Part shown: positions 12,542 through 24,794 of the stretch, piece after piece
Layout: each line of letters begins with the position of its first letter
Numbering within the stretch: position 1 is the stretch's first letter
Assembly (NCBI GenBank): GCA_000711775.1
Contig: ARYC01017518.1
Coordinates: 1 to 64,000 of the forward strand
Origin: Oxytricha trifallax
Lineage: Eukaryota; Ciliophora; Spirotrichea; Sporadotrichida; Oxytrichidae
DNA length: 64,000 nucleotides
Direction of reading: 5' to 3'
Made by a program: the position numbers and the translations under genes
The notes under the pieces: model-generated
Told to the model about the DNA's origin: nothing
Databases searched by the model: none
Seen by the model: the letters and a program-made list of their open reading frames with translations, nothing else

Positions 12542-14876
12542 TAATGTGCAATAAAATTCTTTTTACTGGCATAAGGTTCTATCTGTTTATATAAAATTTT
12601 TGAATAAAATTTAAATCTGTAATCTTTATCATTGGCTTTAATTGTCTTTGAAAGTAATATTAATCAACTAGATTAGTGAAGCATCTTGGTATTGTTGGAA
12701 ATCTAAAATAATATTAAACTTTAAAATTCCTTAATTAATGTGAAATAATAGCTTAATTATCTTTTATAAAATCCTAACATTAATTTAAAATTGGGATTTA
12801 AACTTTGAATTTAATATTTTATATATATATATGTATAATGACAATCCTTTTGATAAATATCGATAAACTAAATTAAATAATTTATCCTTAATAATAATAC
12901 CGCTTTATATTAAAGATCCTATTTTTGATTTTTAGCGTCGATTATGTGGAGTTTAGGATTAGGACAGAGGCTTCAATCGTTGCTATAAACAAAATTAAAA
13001 ACTCTGTATTCTATTGATTAAAATAGAATAAATTGTTTTAATTGAATTTACATTTATTAATTTTGTATTACAGTGTATCTTTAATGCCCTTATTTAAGAT
13101 AATATTGAAATTAATACCGAATTATCTTCCATAAATTTTGAACAGCAAAGTAATCTAGACTGCTCCAGTTAAGTATATAAAAATGATAATTTTTGAAATA
13201 TGTTGATGTTAAAAGACAATTCCTAGCATCCATTTTAAATCATCAAGATGTATATCAATCTCATAATTCAAAATTATTTTCAACAAGAAATATAAATTAA
13301 TTTTACTGAGAATAAATAAGGATTATATCAATAATGACTTTAAAATAATTTTGACTCTATTTTTGGTAGAATTCAATATGTATAAATAATTAATGAAAAT
13401 ATTTTAATTAAATTTTAAGAAGTTAGGCAGTTTTTTAATGAAGGATTTCTATTTGGAAACATACTGAATTAATGTTAAATGCTCACATAGAACCAGTTTA
13501 AACTCTAAATAATATTCATCCTGTAATTACAAATTGTAGTGAATGTCTGTTTACCGCAATTTATCTTTATTTTGTAATCGATATAAAAAGTTTATTTTAG
13601 AGTTTATGTCAGAATGATTTAGTAAACTATTTTACCAGTACCCAGTTATAATATATAAAAATATATTTAAAAATCACACTGCCTTGATTATTTAACCATT
13701 AAAGCATGATGCAAGACTAAAGTGATCATATCTTTTCTCTATTTGTCTTCTTTTATTGCTCTGTAATCTTTCTTGGCTTATGTTATAGATAACTAATATC
13801 AGAATAGGGTTAAATTGATAATTTAAAGATAAATTATCATTATAATTTTAAGATAAATATAAAAATTCAAGTTGCTTTATCAAAAATCGTTTAAACCTAT
13901 AATTATTAATTTTACTATAATATGTTTGGTTATATTCTAACGATAAATCACTTGCTAAACCAGTAATTAAATGCTTCTCATTGAAATTGCTCACTTTATA
14001 TAATCTCTTAACAGGATTAACATAATTTAGCTATGAAATTAATTAGTTTTACAATAAATATAAATAGGATGAAATATGTATACATTTTGTTAATTAATAG
14101 ACTAATGTAAAATTGCTACAATTCCCTTCAAAATACTGCTTAATTAATAATATAGTATAAAAACCATGATAATAAAAAGCAACTTAGAGATATTAGTTTG
14201 TTCCTTGATATTCTATATGAATTAACTTTATGATTATTTAAAACATATAAACTAATGAAAATAATTAATTAATTTTTTTGTGAAACATAACTATTGCTCT
14301 TTATATATAATCATTAAGACCCAAGTTAATTACAGCCATGTTTGAGGAGAACAAGATATGGCTTCCATTTTTGATTTTATTTAAATATATTATATTTTTT
14401 TAATTTATTTCTCTTTTTTAATGCAATAAAAGTATGCTTTAATTCATCTATCTTTTTAAAAGGTCACCGGATAATCATTCATAAACATTGTCTGGCGGAC
14501 AATCATTTCTAAACATTGTCCGGCGACTCAAAATTATTGATAAAATTCCAAATAGAAATAAGAGATTTCAACATAGATATAGAACAAAGATCTAAGTATC
14601 CCTCCTAAATAGAAAGGCTTCATTAATATCGTTCAAAAAAGTCAAACAGGCACCCTATATATTCCAAAAGGAATATAACAAGATCTGTTTAGAAAATAAG
14701 AGATAAAGAAAGATTAAAGTTAAATATCGGATAAAATATAAATAAACTAAAAAAATAAAATATTCTAAATTTTCAAAAATACTCTAGGATAAGGATGCAT
14801 AAAACCAACTAGTATTATTGTATGAGTTTGATTTATGATTCAGTATTTATATATTTAATATATTAAAATAATGCAT
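12542..14876. other. AT-rich non-coding stretch
   Basis: No supported gene or structured repeat. A pair of CTGGCGGAC/CCGGCGACT-like 25-bp direct repeats (CATTCATAAACATTGTC / CATTTCTAAACATTGTC) occurs at about 14475-14525. Confidence 0.45.
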
Positions 14877-15252
14877 TTCTTTCGGACCTACTGTCCAGAC
14901 GGTTGGTCACCTGACCAATTCTGACAGGGTAGGGGGTTCGAAACCCAGGGTTCGCTGATATTTGTACCTGGTAAAAAGCACGGAATATCCCAGGGTTCTG
15001 TAGTGTCTGTACCTGGTAAAAAGCACGGGATACTCGTACGGAGCTGGTATGACGTTAAATGGCAGCACATGACCCGGCTTGGAAATCCGGAGTGGCTACA
15101 TGGAAGAAAGGACACGTGTTTGGACTACGGTCGAGTTTGGTGGTGACCACACCTGATGCTTCCGGAGGGGAGGTCGGGAGGAAGACTTACCTTCAGTATT
15201 ATTTCCCCTTAATATTAATTTCCTAATAACTTAACTAACTAACTAACTAATC
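14877..15252. mobile_element. SINE-like GC-rich element
   Basis: A sharply bounded GC-rich island in AT-rich DNA. Near the left end is GGGGGTTCGAAACCC, which matches an RNA polymerase III B-box. A 45-bp unit containing GTACCTGGTAAAAAGCACGG is duplicated in tandem (from 14964 and 15009). The right end finishes in an AACT tetranucleotide run (15231-15250), the kind of simple-repeat tail seen on SINEs and LINEs. The only ORFs (for example minus 14888-15115) are repeat-driven. A tRNA-derived SINE is the best explanation, but no convincing A-box or cloverleaf was found. Confidence 0.45.
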
Positions 15253-16121
15253 ATTTCTTAAATATTAAATTTAAATCAAAGATATATCATTATATCATTA
15301 AATCTTTCCCCTTTAATAAACTTGATCTTTAATGAATGTTTGAAGAAAAGCCAAAAAAATCTTTATCAAACATTCTTTAAGATTTGCTATCTTTTAGTAC
15401 AATTTAAAAATGAATTGGTCTATGTCAGCATAACTATTAACAATTATAAACACAAAAGTATAAGGTGAAAATATAAAATTTAAATATAACAAAAAAATCT
15501 GTCATAAAAAAGAAGATTGATAAATAGTACAAATTAATATGCGAAAATCTTTAAATTAAAAAAAATAAGTTCATTATTCTTTATTATATGATTAACTGTC
15601 CTTAATTTTAACTTTGATAATGTGTTTATAATTTTTGTCATAGATTGCTTAAATTTATTGAGAAAAAGTTTTGTTAATATCATTTAAGAGACTTCAATAT
15701 TTGCACTTAAATGTAGTTAAGGCTATTTTCTCACAATTTATTAAGTTTTTTTTAAAAATAGTAATCGATATAAAATAGAACTTAAGTCAAAATAATTCGA
15801 ATTTATGGGAAAAAAGATTCATATTTATGGTATTTTTTACAGGAAAATGAAAGAATTACTTACAGATAAGAGAATAAAGCTAGAGTAATCCTTTTCTATT
15901 ACAAGAATAAGCAAACATTTCATATCTTTAAATTAAAATTTACTTTTAAAAATTCAATACAAATAATATATCTGTTTCTTCCATCATTTATGCTTCTATA
16001 TATTTAATGCATTTCATGAATTTCTATATTATATTAATAACTGAATCATTCTTATTTTATATATTTACAATTTATAATAGAAAATCGATAAATTAAAATG
16101 AAATTAATTAAGAAAATATGA
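15253..16121. other. AT-rich non-coding stretch
   Basis: Nothing supported: no gene, no strong repeat. Confidence 0.5.
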
Positions 16122-16345
16122 AAACCTAAAGATGGTGTTCCTGGAGCAGCTGGTTATTCACTAAAATTTGTAAGTTACAAAAAACATATCTAAATTTTTT
16201 TATTTCAGCAATACTTACCAGCAGGAGTGGTGACGTCAGAAGACTGAGAGCTCGTGAGACACTGGAAAAAGATGGCAACTGAAAAGTGGGTATGGCCAGA
16301 AGGAGCAAAATACGAAGGAGAATGGTGAGATGACAAAGCTGTTTC
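16122..16345 (+). pseudogene. MORN-repeat protein exon fragment with intron
   Basis: Two coding pieces share one phase across a 39-nt GTAAGT...TTTCAG intron (16170-16208). The first reads DGVPGAAGYSLKF; the second reads QYLPAGVVTSED, then ELVRHWKK, then PEGAKYEGEW and DDKA. YEGEW followed by DDK is the signature of MORN repeats (YxGEWxxGK), found in ciliate membrane-associated and signalling proteins. Two TGAs interrupt the second piece, one directly after the MORN Trp. Upstream and downstream the frame fades into AT-rich DNA. It is either one damaged macronuclear-destined segment or a gene relic. Confidence 0.55.
16170..16208 (+). other. Probable spliceosomal intron, 39 nt
   Basis: Starts GTAAGT and ends with a T-rich tract and CAG. 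It is flanked by exon sequence that stays in phase across it. The size fits very short ciliate introns. Confidence 0.6.
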
Positions 16346-17325
16346 TGGATTCCATTTCTGCTACCCTCTTCACGAATAATTATTATTTAAATTCATATCA
16401 AAATAGATTTACCGATTCTCGATTATTTTTCATAATTCATGCCTCCATTTATTTTTTTAGTTTGTCATCGTTCTCATTTGTTGTTATTTACTCTTTTTCA
16501 AGATCATTTCCTTTAGCTGAGTCTATGTTGCTCGTTTAAATTTAAATATATATGGTCTTTTTCTTAATTTACATTGATATTGCAAAAGGTTTTATTGATC
16601 TTTCGTTCTTTATTTAAAAGAAAAACTCACGAATTTTCTGAGCAATAACTAAATCCTTGTCTTATTTACGATATTTTACAAAGTATTATTCTCCCAAGCA
16701 TTTAAATTTTCACCACTAGTGAATAGCTTTAGGACTTTCCAGAAAGCACTAAGTAATTTATCATAAATTGAATTCAGATTTCTAAAAGTTAAATTTAAAG
16801 TGATCCTATTAAATCGTGAACTAAACTACAGTATTATTTTTATGAATTACTCTTTATGTATCTTCTGCTTTCCTTTATCATTTTTCTAGTCTCTCTATCT
16901 TTTCTAATTATAATTTTATATATGTTAAATACTTTGCTTGACCTCTAAATTACATTTTAACCTGAAGGATTTCTTATAGTATTATCATATAAATATATAT
17001 GTATTAATTATTATTCGCATTATCTTTTTTTATTTTAATTTAATAGTGTTTGTTTATATCTTCTAGTTATTCCTTTAACTTTTGCACCCTGTTTACTTAG
17101 ACTACATTGCTGAATGAAATCATGCATTTTATTTTATAACATGAAACGTCATCCTTAAAGTAGGCATTGCAATTCTCGACGTCTAAATCATTATATTTAT
17201 TTTATTTGAATAAAGTCTCAAACAAAACCACAATAAATATATATATATAAAAAAGTAAATTGAATTTGAATTTGAAAGTTGGAGAAATTAAATCTAAATT
17301 TGAAATAATCTGATATTATATTGAT
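16346..17325. other. AT-rich non-coding stretch
   Basis: No supported gene. The plus frame at 16330-16539 is hydrophobic and low-complexity and was not accepted. Confidence 0.45.
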
Positions 17326-17420
17326 ATTTGGTTGCTTTTCATTTATTAACAAGGGTACTAATATATATATATATATATATATATATAAGGCTTCCATCAC
17401 AAAACGAAAAGCAACCAAAT
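17326..17420. repeat. Short inverted repeat around a (TA)n tract
   Basis: ATTTGGTTGCTTTTC (17326-17340) and its exact reverse complement (17406-17420) flank a (TA)n run. The left half aligns with the 53700-53751 locus: the same ATTTGGTTGCTTTT motif, a following TTTAxTAACA stretch, GTAC and a TA run. It is therefore an end or internal landmark of a dispersed repeat, not a chance palindrome. Confidence 0.6.
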
Positions 17421-17599
17421 TTTTAAATCTAGTATTTAAGACTTTTAATATATTAAATCATTCTTAAATTATATTCCTAACTGCCACTAATGGTGACTCC
17501 AATATCTCAGCCTAAACAGCCCTAGTGAAGAAGACTGCATGTGTGTTCTCGAGCTAATCCAGTGTTGCGACTGCTGATCATGGTGGGACAGGAAGGTCT

Positions 17600-18436
17600 A
17601 CATCAGGCCATGGTGTAGATTTGGAACAAAATCATCACATAGAAGTACTCACCCTTGATTGTCACTCCATTGCAAGCATCAACATAGCAAGACTGCCATA
17701 GAACACCAGTGGCCTGGTATGGTCCAGCGATCATGAAATCATCTCTAGCAATACCTACAATACTTGTGACTCTATGGGCTGTTGGAAGATTTGTGTTGGC
17801 GTATTTCAAGACCCCTTCGTGCATTGGGTGTTAGAAGAGCATGATGTAGCAACTCCATTTGCGCTGAGACCGTTGGTATAAGCGAAAGAACTAAAAGAGC
17901 ATTAGTGATGGAAAGTCTTATAGTAGCTGCTACCTAAACATTGGTCAACTTTAGCTCTCTTGGCATGTGAGCATGCTGCCTTTGGTAGGAAGAAGTCGTA
18001 TTAGAGCCTCTTTAGTACAAGAGTGAGTGGGGACTCCATTGGTTGAGACGCCAACGAGCGCAGCGAGCACATTGTACTGCTTCAGGATCCCCTGCCTCCC
18101 TATTGGCAAAAGCTCTGCGTCATCAGTGAAGTCCTGTAGATAGAAGGCGAATCTACAAGGCATCTTACACTACAACATAGAGAATAGCGCTAAGACTAGA
18201 GCGGAAAAGGGAAACAGGCTAAAGAGAATGGCAAGTTTAGCATTTATGATATTCTCTCCATTTACTAAACCATCAGCACTTAATGTCGAAACCATCACTT
18301 TGGGAAATCCCAATGGCCTTTTGGGAAACACTGATGCTTGATTATCTCGGCTCCCCGAGGAGATGTCTGAGTCGGAGATTCCACCGTCGTGAGATAGCTC
18401 CCGCTGCGTCGAGTGGTACCACTGTCCGCGCCCCAT
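17600..18436 (-). pseudogene. YHYH-domain-like secreted protein, decayed
   Basis: On the minus strand an open frame runs from 18436 to about 17945 with a TAG read as Gln. It contains a hydrophobic segment, AILFSLFPFSALVLALFSML, which could be a signal peptide or membrane anchor. It then reads LVGVSTNGVPTHSCT, and after a frameshift LSANGVATSCSSNTQCTK and DDFMIAGPYQATGVLW, VDACNGVTIKGEYFYV. The NGVP, GPYQxxG, DACNGV and GEYxYV blocks match YHYH-family proteins (NGVPxYS ... DxCNG ... YHYHxT), which are abundant in ciliates. At least two frameshifts and a final TGA at the expected FxPY site show damage. Base composition is much richer in GC than its surroundings. Confidence 0.6.
18336..18395 (+). 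repeat. Segment shared with the 52.9-kb locus
   Basis: GATGTCTGAGTCGGAGATTCC and about 30 bp to its left (GATTATCTCGGCTCCCCGAGG) align with the reverse complement of 52921-52980 (GATGTCTGAGTCGGACATTCC). Both read in one frame as LDYLGxPxRCLSR or LNYLGxxxRCLSR followed by FHxR, so the shared piece may be coding. It overlaps the 5' part of the YHYH-like frame on the other strand. Confidence 0.5.
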
Positions 18437-18560
18437 TCGAAGATTCGCCCCTTACTTCGACTGCAATACTGGAAGTCAAGAATGCCGAAAGGCCAATACC
18501 TAGACTGGCTGCCAAGAATGATCAACACAGGACGCCAGGGATTCAGAATCAAATATCTAC

Positions 18561-18980
18561 TTGATGGCAAATGAAATATACGAGCCCATGCTCCTCAACC
18601 AGGGCGAGAATGGAGTCACCAAGCTTTCACTTGATGCAATCACGGAGGTTCAAGATATGGGATTCGGAAAGAAAATGGAGAAGACTGATATCGAAAAGAT
18701 GTTTAAGTCTGTGGATATTGAAGGCAGTGGATTTAATGACTACTCTAGCCCGTCGTTGCCACTATGAATGAGGAATCCGCACAAACGAAATACTTCTACA
18801 GGCCTTCAGAATGCTCGACAAAGATGGCAGTGGCTTCATCTCAAACTAAGGAAATCAAAGAAATTTTGGGCTTTGAAAAGACTATCTCAAAGGCAGCTGT
18901 CAATGACATTAATAAGCAAGTCGATACTAATGGAGAGGGTCAGATTTCTTCTAAGAATACTTACACAAAATGCATAATTA
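18561..18980 (+). pseudogene. EF-hand Ca2+-binding protein fragment (CDPK/calmodulin-like), decayed
   Basis: The first frame (ATG about 18563) ends in KTDIEKMFKSVDIEGSGFND, an EF-hand with its loop D-I-E-G-S-G-F-N-D. A shifted frame then gives NEILLQAFRMLDKDGSGFIS, with loop D-K-D-G-S-G-F-I, and another shift gives EIKEILGFEKTISKAAVNDI and VDTNGEGQIS, a third EF-hand-like loop. The spacing and the VATMNEE linker resemble the C-terminal EF-hand region of calcium-dependent protein kinases. Three frames are needed within 400 bp, so the copy is broken. It lies head-to-head with the YHYH-like relic. No kinase domain is present in the window. Confidence 0.7.
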
Positions 18981-19551
18981 AAACTAAAACTCAATATTTT
19001 ATTACTTCATGCATTTCATTTTCACTTTCACAAAATTCAACAATCTTTTATATATATACAATTCCGATAGTTTTTAAGTCTTCGTACTATTAATTATATT
19101 TTGCTTGCTTTATTCATTGTTTGCTAGGAATTTTTAGGAATTTTAAAAGACTAAGTTAAATGATTTGATTGAATTATTAAAATATTTTCACAATAACTTT
19201 ATATATAAATTAAATAATTTTCTAATAAATATAATAAAAGTTTTATATCAGTCCTTGCAGCCTTACCATCATTTCACATTTTTTAGTTAAAATTTAATGT
19301 GATTTATTTATATCATTTAATTTAAAAAATTTATTGAGCATAATCATTCAAAATAATGAACTTGTAGAAATCAAATAATGTAAGCCATTTAATAATTTTA
19401 TTAGCAATTTCGAATAAAATTAGAGCTGATATATTATTTGGTAGTAAGACTAAATTTTTTAAAAATTCATGATTGCATGCAACCATATCTCATTATTTGA
19501 CTTTGAAGTATTTAAGATAATTATGAACTATAATAATAATATTTCTAATTT
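18981..19551. other. AT-rich non-coding stretch
   Basis: No supported gene or repeat. Confidence 0.5.
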
Positions 19552-20223
19552 TCAGATAATTTCTAACTAATTTCCTATTTTAAAATAATCATGATGAATC
19601 TTATGGTTGAAAGATATGTAAACTCTTCGACCACGTTTTAGTTGGTCTATTTTCATTCTGTTTTTTGAAGATGCTATCTAGTTATTCATTTAAGTTGAAC
19701 AATTTACTTAAACTGAAATGGATTTTTCTAACAAAATCTTGATATTTATTGACATAAAATTTAAATAACTCATATTGTTTTCATCGTACATTTTTACTTC
19801 ATTACTCAAATCCATTTTAAACTATTCCTTGTATCCATTAATAACTCACCAAATTCCACATTTAACTGAGTTGGTAGTTACTCTTCCTCAGCTAAGCATT
19901 ACCGTTTTAATACTAAGCTAAGATATGTTGCTCAACAGAGTAGAAGTCTTTGTCCCCTACTGTAGCCATTCACCTTGTTTGATCTTGAGAGTGAGTTCAT
20001 CATTTAAGCTGTTTCTAACTGGCCCAGTGACTATACTTTTGAAGACTGATTATAACATCAATTTTACACATTAGCGCTTTGTAACATAAACACTTATATC
20101 AAAGGAATCAAACCAACTGTCATCTTATGAGAATTTCATGTATTTTAATATTAGTTCATTGAAATCTCTTAAGAGAAATGTCTACTTAATATCAAAATTT
20201 ATGTTTGGTCTTAGAACCCTCTA
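19552..20223 (-). pseudogene. Hypothetical gene, about 220 codons with two in-frame TGAs
   Basis: A single minus-strand frame ends at TGA 19552-19554. It has no frameshift but has TGAs in the middle, after TVMLS and after KCGIW. Composition is strongly protein-like: FLLRDFNELILKYMKF, DDSWFDSFDISVYV, VTGPVRNSLNDELTLKIKQG, DLSNEVKMYDENNMSYLNF, IDQLKRGRRVYI. There is no signal peptide or known motif. The absence of indels over this length suggests recent decay, or premature stops in an element gene. It is not recognised. Confidence 0.5.
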
Positions 20224-22958
20224 GCATTTATTAAATTAAGAAGAAAAAAAATAATTAAGCTTATTAAATTATTCAGGAATATTTACAGTTGGGTTAATTG
20301 AATTTGCTAAATTAAATCTTAATTTTAATAAAATTTAAATTATCAGTTTAATTGTTATTAATCATAATAAAAATATAATAAAATATATAATTATCAATTA
20401 TCACTTTATAGCTTCATAGAATCATTAACATTCTAAGTAAATTTTATAATCATCTAATTTAATGTTAATATAATATCAACTCAATTCCTCCTTCCAGAAC
20501 TTTCCAATTAAAAGTTAAATGCAAAGCCTAATATTTTATAAATAGATTGACTATCACTTTCATAATATATCCAACTTCAGTTTTTTAAAATAAATTTCTC
20601 ACCTTAGTTGTGTTAATTATAGATATAAAATTCAGACAAAAATTGCCATTATTTATATAGATGTTTTTTCTTTAAATAATTAAATACGATATTTTTTGTT
20701 TTTTATTTGCAATTTATATCTCATGTATTTTTTATAATTATATCTTCATTAGACTGACCCACTAGTTATTTCTGAAATCAATAATATTATTGCAAGATGC
20801 TATTCGTTCAACTGCATTTATGCTTCAAAGGCAATAGAGTGATATAGTGATTAAGTATAAGTTATTCATTGCTATTTTAAGATCTTTGAGTAATTTATTA
20901 TTTGAAGGGTGATAAAAAATAATATGCAAAAATTTAAAGTTCCTCAATTTAATCTTAATTATAAGTAAATAAATAAAGTACTGTTTATTAAAATTCTATA
21001 CCAAAGTTTAGTCATTTAGAATGCCCAATATTTAAAAGCAAGTTGTCTACTGGATTTTAAATAAATATGAGGATAATTATTTGCATGCAAATATCAAAAG
21101 AATTACAATTTATAATGATATTTTAGATTTTATTTATAATTTTAAAACAAATCAAAACTCTTACAAATCTTTTATAAATAGAGCTTTGCCCTTAAAAGAA
21201 TGTCTCTAATTCAAATTAAACATTAATAACTGTTAGCAATAAAATATAAGGAGCAATTTCAATTAAATTTTAATAACAATTATGTTTTTTAATAATAAAA
21301 TAAATAATTTCTAGTTAATAGAGAAACTGTTTAGTAAATGAGCTACTTAATATATTCTGCCAATTTGCCTTATCCATCACCCCTATTTTTAAATTGCTAT
21401 TTTTCTATATAAAAAATAAATTTCAGCTGAATCATTATCGCCACCTGTATAGTGATCTCTATCCTACTTTCATAAACTTTCTGAATTAAGAGAGAATTAA
21501 AAATTAAAGGCTAAATTCATTTAGTTTTAAATATAGCAACAAGATCCTCCTGCACTTTATGATAAGTTAAAAAGATTAACTCAGTAAAATAACATAAAGT
21601 CATTTTAAATAATGCAATATTAGTGATTTATTTGAGTTCAAAATATTTATTCGAGTTCTCTAATTTGAGTTGTTTTAGATTTACTATCTGTTTTTATATA
21701 GTAGAATTCATAGAATCACATTTAACAAATACATGCCTAAGCTGGAGATAATTAAAAGGCAATAGCCAAAATATTAGTAAACTTATTTAAATTCGTACTA
21801 TGTACTTTTTTTAAAGCCAAAATCGTAGTATATTTATTTAATTTCGAATTCGGTACTTTTTCTTAATTACTCTTTTTATACAAGTTTTGTGTATTATCAT
21901 ATTAATTGCTTTTTTACAATTAAATTAAAAATTTCTGGAGAGTTCTTTTATATTTCATAATTATACAATTTAATACTTAGACATATATCCTAAACACTCT
22001 GGCAAAAAATGAAAAAACAGCATTTTCCTTTTTCGTTAATAAAGATTAACTTTATAAAAATAGGTATTATAAAGTGTTAAAATTGAATATCTATATATGT
22101 CTTTATGCTTTTATAAAACAGAATGAAAATATAGAATATATGTATTCTATTTCGTAATCCCTTCTTTATTCCATGGATTCTGTTAATAAATTCAAAAGTC
22201 TTTATAAGAAATGCCATCACTTTATAATAAGATGAATATTATATTTTTCGATTTCATCATTAAACAAACAAAGATTACAATTAAAATGGCTTATAAATTT
22301 ATTTGATGAGATATTTTATAATTCTGAGTAAAATATTTTATTTTATTTTATTTACAATATAATATTTTTGTTTTTCATTTTATTTGAACAATATGATCCT
22401 GTACTCTTTTACTAAACATATATTATAACAATTTTATTTAATTAATCTTACAATTTTTCAGGATATAAATAATTCAATTTCTAGATTTATAATTTATTTA
22501 ATAAATTATAAGAAACTGTATAGAAAAATAACTCACAAGATAATGCTAGAAAGGTTAGAAAAAGTTAGTATTAATGATGAAGGAAATGCAAAACACACGT
22601 ATGATGGGAGAGAATTGTGTAATGAAAATAAATATATTGAAGTAATAATTTAGTGATAGGACAGACTTTTTAAACTAATCTCATGTAAAAATTGTTATTA
22701 AAAGTGATGCAAATAACAAAAATAGGATAGAAAAGTTTGACAAAGAATAATTTATTAACAACAAATGCAGAATATAATGTAATTATGATGAAAAATAAAA
22801 GAAAGAAATAGATATAAACAAGTTTAAGTTATGGTCAATTATAGTGCAGGTGAGCTAAGGCTCCACACTCTTAACATACATTCATAAAATGGTGTATATC
22901 GTTCAATAATAATAATATATATTCAAACATTCAATATGTTTCCACCAGTCTTGTCTAG
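20224..22958. other. AT-rich non-coding stretch
   Basis: No supported gene, RNA or long repeat in about 2.7 kb. The region is dominated by A/T runs. Confidence 0.5.
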
Positions 22959-24639
22959 TCACTTAACTTCTTCTTTTTGTGACATCCTGTCACTTTTATT
23001 TTCAAATTCTATCACTATGCTTTGATCAGGTGCTAAGCTTAGCTTTATTACTCCTTTCTAATGTAGTACATTGTTCAGCATCACTCTGTTATTGAGGCAG
23101 TCTATTATGTCGATAACACTAATTTTTGTATCCTTAACCGTTTTTGTTATCATTCGTTAAGATTCTCAACCGTGATAATTTTATGCCATGATATAATCCC
23201 TTAGATCTTCGCTAATATGTGAAGAACGTTGATTGCATGCGTTGTGTGTGGATCGGATTACTTATTCTCTCTGATCCTTTTCTTTTTGGGCCTCTTTTTA
23301 CTATCGATCTGTGATATAATGCCCCTGTCATCTGATATTTCAAAAGACTTAGGTCTTTTTTCCTTGTCTTTCGCTGGACTACTGTTTATAGTTAGTTCTT
23401 CAACTTTCTAACTTTGTGCAGTTGTCTTTCACTCTTTACTGACCCTTCCTTCTGGACTCTGTTTGGTCTTTATCTTTCTGGTTCTTAGTCTTCATCCATT
23501 CTTTGCATTAGCTTTTATTCAAGTTCAGTTTTTTGAAGTTCTAAAAGTAGTTTTGCTTCAAGGATAGCCCTTTTGTAAACATTGGGCTCTATTTATGCTT
23601 CATATAAGGATTTATTTGTAACTTTCACATTTTCCATGTGTACTGCTGGGTGTTCTTTATGACATCTGGCAGTGTTTGTTCTGTTATCACTACCTCATGC
23701 ACTATGCTTTTAGTATCATTTACCTTATCAGATGGCTGTACTACTGTAGCTGCAGGCTATGTGAGATCGTCTTTTTACTATTAGTTCTCTTGAACAATCA
23801 TTTTCTCTTCCTCCTATATTGCTATTTAGGGAGGTAGTTCTTATATTAGTGTATTATTTTAACTTTCAGACCTAACTTATGATTTATCCTCTGTAGAAAT
23901 CACTGAATCTGCAATTTTCTTTGCCTCTGTAGGAACTTACATAATTGTCTAAGTGCTACTTCGAGTTACTTCATTTTGTTTAAGTTCAATAGTTTTAATA
24001 ATTTATTATTTTAATTAATCTAACCGTTAGCTTTTTTCTAACGGTTACTTTCTTATCTTTGTTGCTAGTTTATCATAGGAATATGTGAAAGTATCGATTA
24101 GACATCTTCGTTAGATTCTTCGTCTATTCTTCTGGACTGGACTTGGAACTGAGGTAGTCTATTGTTCTTCAATCTCTTGTTTCATGACAACTAGAGTTTT
24201 CCACGTGGTATATTACTTAGTTTGCTTGACCTCTTCCATCATTTTTTTATGTTTCTTTTTGTGGCGCCCTGAGCTGGTTTCGCTAGTGTTGATTCTGCGA
24301 GTTTATCTGTTGGGTTTAAACCTTCTTTGGTGGAATTACTGAGTAGCTCATGACTTACAAGTCAATTGTTAGAGTTATGTTGGATGGTTATGGTTCAGAG
24401 TATATTTTCCGAAGATTATTTTAGCAAACTTATTAAGTAGATTAGCTACTTAGTGGGATATCCTTTTTCAAAGTAGCTTTGACAATGTTAGCTTATTCCT
24501 CGATAGTTAGTCCTTCAGTTATTAATGTGTCGAAGACTTCTTTATCCCCTATGTTCATATCTAGTCCATCGTCAAGTATGTCTCGAATATCGGAATCACT
24601 TAATTTTACATAGTTTGTGGTTTTCATGATATATTCCAT
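22959..24639 (-). pseudogene. Decayed hypothetical gene (element-type protein)
   Basis: It begins with ATG at 24639 and a clean, acidic N-terminus: NYVKLSDSDIRDILDDGLD, KEVFDTLITEGLTIEEQANI, VKATLKKDIPLSS. A Gln/Asn/Lys-rich middle needs several frame changes. The C-terminus is again convincing (ISVIDIIDCLNNRVMLNN, GVIKLSLAPDQSIVIEFENK) and ends at TGA 22959-22961. The total is about 560 codons. The order of acidic helical N-term, charged low-complexity middle and compact C-term resembles structural or gag-like proteins, but no family is recognised. The small plus-strand ORF at 23229-23411 is its shadow. Confidence 0.55.
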
Positions 24640-24794
24640 CTATTAACTTTTAATATTTAAATAATTTGAAATATATATAAAAAATCTAAACAAAAATGTA
24701 AATAAATATAAGACTGCAATAAAATTAAATTAAATTCAGTAATTATAATAATATAATGTTTGGGGGAAATTATTAAATTAGAAAGTTATAAGGA

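Noticed and set aside
5800-15000. Many long TGA-free frames in AT-rich DNA
   Set aside because: With only one stop codon, frames of 100 or more codons arise by chance. Those dominated by Ile/Lys/Asn/Phe/Tyr without recognisable blocks were not listed as genes.
18283-18570. Three overlapping 90-codon ORFs on both strands
   Set aside because: They are alternative readings of one GC-rich stretch. Only the minus frame continuing into the YHYH-like relic is supported, apart from the shared 18336-18395 block.
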